Shown: positions 26,401 through 38,400 of the stretch, one piece after another
How positions within the stretch are numbered: position 1 is the first letter of the stretch
Layout of the letters: each line of letters begins with the position of its first letter
DNA from: Myxocyprinus asiaticus
Lineage: Eukaryota > Chordata > Actinopteri > Cypriniformes > Catostomidae
Length of the DNA: 64,000 nt
Assembly (NCBI RefSeq): GCF_019703515.2
Contig: NC_059348.1
Coordinates: 24,352,156-24,416,155 of the forward strand
Reading direction: 5' to 3'
Program-made: the position numbers and the translations under genes
The notes under the pieces: generated by a model
Seen by the model: only the letters and a program-made list of their open reading frames with translations
The model's database searches: none
What the model was told of the DNA's origin: nothing

Positions 26401-29400
26401 TGACAAAATCTGTAAATTTTGTGTATTTACTGTGTTTTGCCTTTGAACAGCAGAATATTAAATACAGGTTCAGTTGCAACAAGGAGAAACATGGTTTGTG
26501 TTGACCATAATGTGTTTTGAGGAGTGAATTATTGGTTACCGAGAGCATGAAACTAAAGCATGAAAAAAAAGTCCTGAAGCAAAACCAGGTGAGAGCCACT
26601 GCTGTATATCTATGGAAGCTACAGTTTTGCTATGTCAACAGTAATGGTAATTTAATAAATGACTGTTATTATGTGAGGTAAACATGACCTTAAGAAATCA
26701 TCACTGGACTCACCTCACTGTACTGGTTGAACATTCGTATAGTCTGATCTGTCAGGCTGAAGACATTTCTCCAATCAAAGTTGGACATGTTCATATATCT
26801 GTCCTCCTCTGGGCCACTGTGCAGGAAGTTGAGGATGTCTTTTGTGGTGAACTCCGTGTCTTTAAGACGCCTGTCCAAGAAGTCCATAACTGTGGGGTTT
26901 CTAAGTGTGTCCTATGGCCAAGAGGAAAAAGGGAGAGAGAGAGTCAGAGATACAGATGACAGACAGCAAAACATATCAGCTGTGTTATTTTCCAGTTAAC
27001 ATAAATAGAATAATAAGTATAGATATCATGATATCGAGACTTCAGTGAATGTACTGTATATTGAATTTTAAAGGTGCTATATGTAATATTTTTACTGTAC
27101 TAAATCATAAAATGACCATAATATGTCATTAGAGAATTAGGAAACATGCTAAGTTGAAATACTGGCTTCTCCGATAACAATGCTACAGTCAGTATATTCT
27201 ACTTTGAAATTTCCATTCCGGGCCGAATTTCTGTTTATGTTTTGGCCTGTGATCCCACCCACTGCCCACTCTCCAATAGTATTTCGACACCGCCAGGTTG
27301 CCAGATTTGAACAAGTTTGCAGGCAAACAACACTGCGTGCTGCAGCCATGGAAGCCAGCAAACGAACTGGATCAGAGATAACAGATTCCACCCGACATAA
27401 AAAGCCTCGCCATCCATCTAAAAACCACCATGACCAGAGGTGTAGTAAAATAAGGATAAATACTGGAGATGCCTTTGGAAGATGGAGACAGCTTAAAGCC
27501 CAGAAATGCTTTAAAACAAATGCTGAGTTGGCTAATTTGCGTGTCAACATTCTGGCAACCCTCATGAGCTTAGAGTCTGGGACGGGGCAGACAACTCTCC
27601 AATATTTTGAATTTGGAATGCAGTACCCATTTCAAACACTTGTTGTCAAATCTTACATATAGCACCTTTAATAATAAGCATCAATCTCACAAAATTTTGT
27701 GAAGAATATGCTTAAAACAAATTAAAACAATTTGCTAGTGGGGTATGAAAAATAAACTTATCTCATTTGTACACTTATATTCAAGATACAGTCTCTGATA
27801 TAAATGTAAAACTCTTTTCAATATTTATTTATTTACTGCTGAAGTATACGTGTCTTGATTTAAGGATTTTTAGATTTTATTATTGTTACATTTTTATCTT
27901 TTAAAGGGATAGTTCACTCAAAAATGAAAATTCTCTCATCATTTACTCACCCTCATGCCATCCCAGATGTGCATGACTTTCTTTTGCAGAACACAAATGT
28001 AGGTTTTTAGAAGAATATCGTCATGGTTACTGGTGTAACCTCCGTTCCCTGATGGAGGGAACGAGACGTTGGTGTCGATGTAGTGACACTAGGGGTCACT
28101 CTTGGGAGCCCGAGACACCTCTGGTCTTTGATAAAAGGCCAATGAAAATTGGCGAGTGGTATTTGCATGCCACTCCCCCGAACATACGGGTATAAAAGGA
28201 GCTGGTATGCAACCACTCATTCAGGTTTTACGCTGAGGAGCCGATATAAGGTCCGGCCATTTCAGCGGGTAGTTCAGCGTTGTGGCAGGAGGGACCAACG
28301 TCTCGTTCCCTCCATCAGGGAACGGAGGTTACACCAGTAACCATGACGTTCCCTATCTGTCACTCACTCGACGCTGGTGTCGATGTAGTGACACTAGGGG
28401 TCCCTATACAAAACGCCACAAGGCTGAACTGTGTTACGTGAACTGGCGGTGTGTGTGGTGGGCAGACTTGCTGTGTGCCTCATAGCCAGCACACCAGGTC
28501 GACACGTAACCTCCCCCAACACAGTTATGAGTGTCGAACGGCCCTACTTGGGGACAAGTCGACTACCCAAAGATAGAGACGGGCTTAACCCAGTCGTGGC
28601 CTCTTTTCCCCTTCTCTTTTTCCACTCCCTAAAAAAGAAGGGGGATTATCCGACTGGGCCGCCAGGTCTAGTCGGGGGGTGTCCCTCCCAAGGGGAGGAC
28701 ACCGCGGAGACCACACCTCGCCCCAAGAGGGGGGGATATTTAAGTGGAAGAATACATCACATGGTCTTTCCAACCATGTGGAGAGCCTTCAAGGTAGATC
28801 CTGCCCAATGGGGGAGGAGGTACTACAACATGGAGACTGGGGCAGAGGGGCTCTGCCCAAGGAAGACGCCGTTTGCCAGCAGGGAAACGAGCTAGCGGAA
28901 GATATAGATCGCATGGGGTTAGCCTTACAGGGAACCGCCACATGCGGAGCACCTACCCCAGCACCGGGCTCTTAGATAGCGCGTGTACTGGGCCGGCAGT
29001 GAGTTTCTCCGAAGACTCGACTGCCACAGGGCTCGGAGGAAATCAACCAGGGAACAACTTTTGTGAACACTACTGGGAATTAACAGCGCACGTCTTCAGC
29101 TCAAAAGGAGGTGGGAGGCGCTATGTGCAAGCGATACACCCGGCCGGCTATCCCGGGCTTATCCGCTTGTGTTGCGTGCCACTACCTGGGACGAAACCGG
29201 TTCCACCCGGAGGTTGTAGAACCTTGTAAAGGTGTTGGGTGTTGCCCAGCCCGCTGCTCTACAAATGTCTGTTAGAGAGGCACCTCTGGCCAGGGCCCAA
29301 GAAGCCGCTACACCCCTGGTAGAATGGGCCCGTAGCCCTACCGGGGGCGGCATGTCTTGGGCGAGATATGCCATAGATATGGCACTTCTTTTTTTTTTCT

Positions 29401-32400
29401 TTTTTTTTTTTTCAACGAGCCAGTGGGCGATCCTCTGCTTGGAGACAGCGCTTCCTTTCCGCTGTGCACCGAAGCAGACAAAGAGCTGCTCAGAGAGTCT
29501 AAAGCTCTGCGTGCGATCCAAATAGATGCGCAAAGCGCGCACCGGACACAGCAACGCCAGGGCTGGGTCTGCCTCCTCCTGGGGCAGCGCTTGCAGGTTC
29601 ACCACCTGGTCCCTAAAAGGAGTGGTGGGAACCTTGGGCACATAGCCCGGTCGGGGTCTCAGGATCACGTGAGAATAACCCGGACCAAACTCTAGGCACG
29701 TTTCGCTGATAGAGAACACTTGCAGGTCACCTACCCTCTTGATGGAAGTGAGCGCAGTCAGGAGGGCAGTCTTCAGGGAGAGTGCCTTCAGCTCGACTGA
29801 CTGCAAAGGCTCAAAGGGGGCTCTCTGTAGGCCCTGAAGAACTACGGAGAGGTCCCATGAGGGAACGAAGAGCGGTCTGGAGGGATTCAGCCTCCTAGCG
29901 CCTCTTAGGAACCTGATGATCAGATCGTGCTTCCCTAAGGACTTACCATCAACTGCGTCGTGGTGTGCTGCTATGGCAGCAACGTACACCTTCAAGGTGG
30001 AAGGGGACAGCCTCCCTTCCAACCTCTCCTGCAGGAAGGAAAGCACTGATCCGACTGCGCATCTCTGGGGGTCTTCGTGTCGAGAAGAACACCACTTAGC
30101 GAACAGAGACCACTTCAAGGCATACAGGCGCCTCGTAGAGGGGGCCCTAGCCTGAGTGATCATGTCTACCACCGCAGGTGGTAGGCCACCTAGGTCTTCC
30201 GCGTCCCGTCCAGGGGCCAGACATGGAGATTCCAGAGGTCTGGGCGCGGGTGCCAGAGGGTGCCCCGTCCCTGAGAAAGAAGGTCCTTCCTCAGGGGAAT
30301 TTGCCAGGGGGGAGCTGTCGTGAGGAGCGTGAGGTCCGAGAACCATGTCTGGGTGGGCCAGTAGGGCGCTACCAGGATGACCTGCTCCTCGTCCTCCCTG
30401 ACTTTGCACAGTGTCTGTGCAAGTAGGCTCACTGGGGGAAATGCGTATTTGCGAATGCCAGGGGGCCAGCTGTGTGCCAATGCGTCTATGCCGAGAGGAG
30501 CCTCGGTGAGGGCGTACCAGAGCGGGCAGTGGGAGGATTCTTGGGAGGCGAACAGGTCCACCTGAGCCTGACCGAATCGACTCCAAATCAGCTGGACCAC
30601 CTGGGGGTGGAGTCTCCACTCTCCCCTGCGGGGAACCTGCCGTGACAGCGCGTCCGCTGTAACGTTGAGGTTGCCCGGGATATGAGTGGCTCGCAGCGAC
30701 TTGAGGTGCTGCTGACTCCGGAGGAGGAGACGGCGGGCGAGTTATGACATACAGCGGGAGCGCAGACCGCCTTGGCGGTTGACATATGCTACCGCTGCCA
30801 TGCTGTCTGTCCAAACTAGCACGTGCTTGCCCTGGATCAACGGCCGGAACCTCCGCAGGGCGAGCAGAATTGCCAGTAACTCGAGGCAGTTGATGTGCCA
30901 ACGCAGCCGCGGACCCGTCCAGAGGCCGGTGGCTGCGTGCCCATTGCAAACAGCGCCCCAGCCCATCTTGGAGGCGTCTGTCGTGACCATGATGCGCCTG
31001 GAGACCAGTTCTAGAGGAACACCTGCTCGTAGAAACGAGAGGTCGGTCCAAGGGCTGAAAAGACGGTGACAGACCGGTGTAATGGCCACGCGGTGTGTCC
31101 CGTGGCGCCATGCCCGTCTCGAGACTCGAGTCTGGAGCCAGTGCTGAAGCGGCCTCATATGCATCAACCCGAGCGGGGTGGCCACCGCCGAGGATGCCAT
31201 ATGCCCCAGGAGCCTCTGAAAAAGTTTCAGTGGAACCGCTGTTTTCTGTTTGAACGCCTTCAAACAGGCCAGCACCGACTGGGCGCGCTCGTTCGTAAGG
31301 CACGCCGTCAGAGAGACTGAGTCCAACTCCAAACCGAGAAAAGAGATGCTCTGAACCGGGAGGAGCTTGCTCTTTTCCCAGTTGACCCGAAGCCCTAGTC
31401 GGCTGAGGTGCGAGAGTACCAGGTCCCTGTGTGCGCATAACACGTCTCGAGAGTGAGCTAAGATTAGCCAGTCGTCGAGATAATTGAGAATGCGAATGCC
31501 TACCTCCCTTAACGGGGCAAGGGCAGCCTCTGTGATCTTCGTAAAGACGCGAGGAGACAGGGACAGGCCGAAAGGGAGGACTTTGTACTGATACGCCCGA
31601 CCCTCGAACGCGAACCGCAGGAAGGGTCTGTGTCGAGGAAGGATCGAGACGTGAATGTACGCGTCCTTCAGGTCTACCGCCGCGAACCAATCCTGATGCC
31701 GGACGCTCGCTAAAATGCGTCTTTGCGTCAGCATCTTGAACGGGAGTCTGTGTAAAGCCCGGTTCAGTACTCGCAGGTCCAAGATTGGCCGCAACCCACC
31801 GCCTTTCTTCGGTACGATGAAGTAGGGGCTGTAAAACCCTTTCTTCACCTCGGCTGGAGGGACAGGTTCTATCGCGCCCTTCCGTAGGAGGGTAGCGATT
31901 TCCGCGCGCAGAGTAACAGCGTTTTCGCCCTTGACGAAGGTGAAGTGAGTACCGCTGAACCTGGGCGGGCGCCTGGCGAACTGAATCGCGTAGCCGAGTC
32001 GGACGGTCCGGATCAACCACCGCGACAGATTGGGAAGTGCAAGCCATGCGTCCAAATTCCGTGCGAGGGGAACCAAGGGGACAACGTCGTCGGACGTACC
32101 GGCAGGTGGGGCCTCGTGGCGGGGCGGAGCACGAGGTGCCACAGCACGTCGTGGCCGTGCTGAGTCTAGGGACATCGAAGCACTTACCTGGCTCCTTGTG
32201 ACCACCCCCGGAACAGCCTGGGACGGGGGAGGAAGAGGCCTGTCCTCGCGACCCGTGGAGGCTGTCACATCGGGGGTGGATTTGTGCCACAGCTGGGCGC
32301 TCAGGGGCGAAAAGGGCACCGCTGGAGCGCCAATCCTGCAAGATAAAGCCCGTGGACGGTAGTCGTGGTGACGACCGTACACAGCGGGTATGTGACCCAG

Positions 32401-35400
32401 GGAGGAAGGAAGCCGCTCTTTTGTTGAACTGTTGGGTACCGCAGCCACTTGGGCGTACGGCGAAATCAAACGAAAAGGCAACAAAAGATTTTCCACCCGG
32501 CCCTCCACCGGGGGATGGAGTGGTCTTTCTACCAGCTCCAGGTGAGTGGGTTCCCTCGTCCCTGGGTTGTCCGTCTCAGGGGCGCCTCGAAGACCTCCGT
32601 GGGTTCTTCGGTGCCGGCTGAGAGACGTGTGGCGTCGGCTTCCTGCGGTGGGCTCCACGCCGGGGCCGGGCCGGAGGGGCGGGCTGCGGCGGAGGCGGTG
32701 CAGTCACCACAGGGGGACGCCCTTGGCGACGAGCAGACGGGGTGCGGGGTCTTGAGCCGCGCCGGGGCAGGATGTGCCGGATTGCCTCCGTCTGCTGCTT
32801 TACCGTCGAGAACTGCTGGGCAAAGTCCTCAACGGTGTCGCCAAATAGGCCCGCCTGGGAAATGGGGGCAGCAATGAACCGTGTCTTGTCGGCCTCGCCC
32901 ATCTCGACCAGGTTGAGCCACAGGTGGCGCTCCTGGACCACTAGTGTGGCCATCGTCCGCCCAAGAGACCGCGCTGTGACCTTCGTCGCCCAGAGGGCGA
33001 GGTCGGTCGCCGAGCGCAGTTCCTGCATCAAATCTGGGGCGGAACTACCCTCGTGCAGTTCTTTCAGTGCCTTGGCTTGGTGGACCTGCAGGAGAGCCAT
33101 GGCGTGCAGGGCAGAGGCGGCTTGTCCAGTAGCGCTGTAGGCCTTGGCCGTCAGGGACGACGTGAGCCTACAGGGCTTGGAGGGGAGCTTAGGGCGTCCA
33201 CGCCAGGTGGCGGCGCTCTGCGGGCATAAGTGCACTGCGAGCGCCTTATCCACCGGGGGAATCGCCGTATAGCCCCTGGCCGCCCCGCCATCGAGGGTAG
33301 TGAGAGCGGGGGAACTGCGGAGTCGGGTTCGGGCAGTAAAAGGTGCCTCCCACGACTTCGTCAGCTCCTCATGCACCTCCGGGAAGAATGGCACTGGAGC
33401 GGGGCGCGGCCGGTCTGAGGGGCGCCGCGAGCCCAGAAACCAATCATCAAGCCGCGAGGGTTCAGGGGAGAGCGGAGGGTTCCACTCTAGCCCGACGCTC
33501 GCGGCCGCCCGGGAAAGCATGTCCGTCATTTCGGCGTCGGCCTGTAACTGGGCGACCATCCCCGAAGGGGGAAGCCCGGTTTAGGCTTCTGCGTCCGACT
33601 GGACAAGCCCGCTCTCCGACGCTGCGCTCGAAAGCTCATCATCTTCGCGGGCCTCGAACGAGAAGCCAGACTCGCCGTGCGACGAGCCGACGAACTCATC
33701 CGGAAGCCCGATTGGGGCAGACGAGCGTGCTGGGGAATGGGAGGTCCGCGGGGGGATACCTGGCGGAGGCGATCCCATTGAGGTCCCCAAATCGCCCCCA
33801 GCGCCAGCCGCGCTGACCTCAAACCCGTAGGTAGGAGGACCAAGGCGGGGAGCCGCTGGGGTGGCTTGCTTTCTTACAAAAGCAAGCCGCGACCGCAACG
33901 TTGCCATGGTCATGTTCTCGCAGTGAGAGAACCTCCGTGTGGGTCGCGCCCAGACACGAAAGACAGCGATCATGACCATCCGAAGTTGAGAGAAATCGAC
34001 CGCAACCAGGAATAACACACGAACGGAAAGGCATCTTTAAAAAGACGCGTCTTTAAAAAGACGTTCCGTGTGTGCGCTCTTTTAGAGAAATATATACTCT
34101 TTTAGAGGGGAAAAATGCTCTTTCAGAAAATATACTCTCTAGTTTTTCTGCCGAAGCGCCCAGGGGCGTTCTCTGCAGTGCACCAGTGCAGAGGAGGGAG
34201 AAGCCGCTGAAATGCGCCGTCAGATCCAGCAGAGGTGAATGAACAGTGCTATTCAGCTCAATGAGCATGACCGTTCGGCTCCGAAGAGAAAATCTGAATG
34301 AGTGGTTGCATACCAGCTCCTTTTATACCCGTATGTTCGGGGGAGTGGCATGCAAATACCACTCGCCAATTTTCATTGGCCTTTTATCAAAGACCAGAGG
34401 TGTCTCGGGCTCCCAAGAGTGACCCCTAGTGTCACTACATCGACACCAACGTCGAGTGAGTGACAGATAGGGAACTCAGCTCTGTAGGTCCATACAATGC
34501 ACGTGAATGGGTGCCAAAGCTCCAAAATGCACATTAAGTCAGCATAAAAGTAATCTATAAGACTCCAGTGGTTAAATCGATATCTTCTGAAGTGATTTGA
34601 TCAATATTTAAGTCAGATCAATATTTAAGTCAGTTTTTACCATAAATTCTCCTCCCTGCCCAGTAGGGGGCGATAAGCATGAAGAATGCAAATCACCAAA
34701 AACAAAAGGAGGATTTAAATATTGAGCTGTTTCTCACCCACACCAATCATTTTGCTTCTGAAGACATCGATTTAACCACTGAATCCCATGGATTACTTTT
34801 ATGCTGTGTTTATGTGCATTTTGGAACTTCAACATTTTGGCACACATTCACTTGCATTGTGAGGACCTGAGAGCTGAGATATTCTTCTAAAAATCTTTGT
34901 GTTCAGCAGAAGAAATTTATACACATTTGGGATGGCATGAGGGTGAGTAAATGATGAGAGAAAACATCAACAAAAAATACTGATTAACAAATGACTTTGC
35001 AGTGCACTTCAGATTCAACAGTAGACACAAAAGAAGTGTGTCTTCAGGTAAATTGGGCCACTTTTTATATTTGACATTAATAGTGTAGAGTAACCATTTA
35101 AACTAAGCTTTATTATATTTAGCTAATCTAATATCTTTCAAAGACTGGTCAACTGAAGTGAAGTGCAAAAAAAAAAAAAAAAAACAATATATAAGAAAAA
35201 GTATTAAAAAAATTCCATATCATGACAGATAATAAAATCTAAATACCTTATACAATGAATGATAAACAGGTAACAAAAAAAGAACAGTGGGCTTGATATC
35301 AGGAAATTATTATAGTGACAAAGAGGGGGAAGACGTCTGTGTATATGAGATGGACAGAAATGTAGAAGTTACCCGTATCATATTCATTTGGACACTGCTC

Positions 35401-38400
35401 TGGAAGAACTCCCAGAGCTGGGGTCCCACCTCCTCCCAGACCTTTCCTATTTTTTGCAACCTCTCAAGCTCCTCAAAAGTAATGTTGGCCTAGAGAACAC
35501 ACACACACATATCTATATGGATTGTCAGCGTCATAAGTCTTCAGAGCACCTTTGGGGTGTGCAATGACAAATGAATTGACTCAGCAATGTTTCCGGCTCA
35601 TTGAAACAACTATCCATCTGGAAAAATTTTAGTTCATCCATGTAACCCTGAATGTTCAGTCATAACAACTACCATTAATCTCTTTATTCCAGTAGACTGG
35701 TTCGTAATCAAGCATTCGAGATCATCTAATTTATGTGTTGATGTCATACAGCTCAGGCAGTTCAATCAAGAGTTGCTGAAGGTCACGTCTACATTCAAGG
35801 ATGCTTATGTATGATTAATATACTTATAAATAAAATGAACCCCGCATGGAATTCTTGCATGTACTTGTCAATGGTTACGGAGACAGTACATGTGTGAGAG
35901 TGGGTGGATATTTATCTCTTACACTCTTTAATATCTTTCTGACAGCAGGGGAGTCTGGGGTGTACAAGATCTTTCCCATCAGCAGAGGTTTCACTGAATT
36001 CCACATGATTTTCGTAATATGGTTTGACTCCAGGTTCTGCATCAATGTATTACAGAACGGAGCTGTGGGCGACAAAGAGCAAGAGAGAGAGAGAGAGAAA
36101 CGGAGTAAGAGAAAGTGAAAGCGAAGAACAGAAAAAAAGGAAAGAGATGGACAGAGAAAGCGAAAGAAAGAAAAATTGAAAGTGAGAGAAAAACAGTGTA
36201 AGAAATGAAAAAGAAAGTGCAGAGCATTAGACAGCAGAAAGCCCCTCCATATAAATGGCCCTTAGTCTATTTAGTTAATAGCTAACCCTATTCACGTTAT
36301 TGCACATGTACACGTTGGCCCTGCATTGCATTAAATAACATAATTTCAAAGAACTATCACACAAGTGCACTTCTCAAGCAAAAAGTTTTACAAAAAGTAG
36401 TGTGTTAGGTTTTAAATGATAAAACAATTTGCTGTTCAAAAATGAAGACAAAATGTATTTAGGCACTATCTGGTTGTCAGATGTTCAGTATTGTAACATA
36501 GCTAATGTGATAAACTACACCTGTGGTCACTCTGCTATGACACCTGTATGAACTTGAGGGGAACTGACTTCATACATCCAATAAAAATCACCTGGCTTAA
36601 AAGCAATTTTTAGAAGGTGAAGTTAGTTCTGAAAAAAAAAAAAAAAAAAGTCTAGCATAATTTGTTTGCTGATGCCACTTGGATCAATATTTTGTTATCT
36701 AATGCTATGAAATTCATGGATTTATGTGTGGCTTAAGTTCCAAAGTGCTTTTGGGGCCACTGTCATATGACTAGATAACCAAAAGATAAAAAGTGAACTT
36801 AAGTATAAAGGAGGGAGACTGTAACAGTTCTCACTTGCTGTCCTGTCATAGACGTAGCTGCCGTGTCCTCTGGAGTTGTTGATACCAAGGAAAGCCTTGT
36901 AGTTGTTGTCCTCATACCAGTTAAAGGAGAAGACCCGGGTGCCCTCACCCTCAGGATAGCCACAGAAGAGATCTGACACAGTAGACATCAGCTGACTGAA
37001 GGAAGAGGGACCCCCTGGCTGGAAGATGGAGTACAGGACCCGCATCAGGTCTTTAGAGCTCTGCCTCTCTGCAAGCTGTGAGAGAAGAGCAATTTTAGCA
37101 CATGTAGTGTACAAATAATGTGTGGGGCCAATATTTCAAATTCTGATATAACAGAAAAAATTAACACACTTTATATAACAGCTATAGTGTGCACATTTTC
37201 ATTTAGAAAAGATAAATATACCTTTAGGATTTCATTTAAATATCTTAAAAGGTATCTTATGTATGCTTAGAGAGAGACAGAAGGGATTTTCAATTAATAA
37301 TAAAATAATACTGGAATAATGATGCATATTTCAGTCTGTTCCTCACACAAAGCTACATCGTATGGTTTTAGAACACTTGAAAAATAGTGCACAAGTTGCA
37401 TAAAATACTTTTATGATATTTTTGTCCTTTATACAGCTTGACAGCATGAATCGTCATCCACTTTTGTTGTATGGCTAAGTGCAGCTTGAACATTCTGTTA
37501 AATATCTCGTTATTTATGGATAAAGAAAATTATACAGGTTTAAAGAAAAAAGTCAGTATGGCTTTAATAGTGCCACTGTACCTCACAATATCTGATGGAT
37601 TACATGTAGTCAGACTAAATATTTAAGCATTGATGAGCTGTTGTTTAAAATAGGAATATTCCAGGTTTAAGACAAATTAAGCTCAATCGACAGCATTTGG
37701 GGAATTATGTTAAAGTTAATGTAAAGCATAATGAAAGTGAACAAGACCAGTCCATAAACATTAAAAATACACGCTGTTTTAAAAATATAGCCACACAAGA
37801 CATAAACATTATGTGTTAACATGACTTAAGAGTCACTTACTAACCTCATCTGTGTAAAGTTATATCCAAAACTTGGTTGTTACGGCGACATAACGGCAGT
37901 AAACACTGTAATCTGGAAAATGCCATTAACAGTAAATCAGTTAAAACGTATAGTGTTTACATCTTGTGGCTATACTTTTGAAAAAGTGTGTACTTTAATG
38001 CTTATTGACTGGCCCCATTTACTTCGATTGTAAGTGCCTCACTGTAACTACAGATTTGTTGTTGATTTTTTGGTTTTAATAAACAAGGAGCAAGTCAAAA
38101 TTATTATTTGTGCAAATCCATATCACTTGTAGTGAAGCTGGAACATTCGTTTAAAGGTTTTAGTTGTTGAAACACCATTAACAAACAGATAGTTGGAATA
38201 ACTGCAGAATGTGACTTTTAATCCTGTTACTGTTTTAATGACGGCAGTCATTCAGCTGCAATGTGTAATCAAGTGCTGTGCACTAGTGACAACAACTGAC
38301 TCAAGAGTGAACCTCTTCACCGAGGCCAACATCCCTCAGCTGCCAGCTCTACTGACACGTGGCAGCCTAAAATCCTTGATGAGGCATCCCTAAATTTACC

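Larger units (their letters stand above)
28019..34474 (-). mobile_element. DIRS-type tyrosine-recombinase retrotransposon, 6,456 bp, structurally complete
   Basis: Retroelement that replicates through reverse transcription and integrates with a tyrosine recombinase rather than an integrase. Inverted terminal repeats: 28065-28224 and 34294-34453, 160 bp each and nearly identical. Unique outer ends: 28019-28064 and 34454-34474. Internal complementary region 28292-28403: its first half complements the left end and its second half the right end, as expected for circular intermediates. Coding strand is minus: gag-like ORF1, then RT/RNase H, then tyrosine recombinase. GC-rich against an AT-rich host. 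No target duplication. Same orientation as abca4, intron 10. Coding parts are damaged (see separate entries). Confidence 0.93.
27904..34962. mobile_element. foldback MITE, family A, split by DIRS
   Basis: Left part 27904-28018 starts taaagggatagttcactc. Right part 34475-34962 continues ctcagctctgtaggtccata and ends in gggtgagtaaatgatgagag without the final terminus. Rejoining the flanks restores the family A reading found at 25751-25790. Confidence 0.85.

Noticed and set aside
27180..27662. Independent host gene
   Set aside because: It lies wholly inside a TTAA-flanked inverted-repeat element in an abca4 intron.
29159..32341. 1,060-codon open frame as one large protein
   Set aside because: Only the last third or so (from about 30181) is the recombinase. 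The rest overlaps the RT/RNase H frame and has no RT motifs in this frame.
28149..33816. Many plus-strand open frames in the DIRS region
   Set aside because: They are antisense shadows of GC-rich coding sequence on the minus strand and lack recognisable domains.
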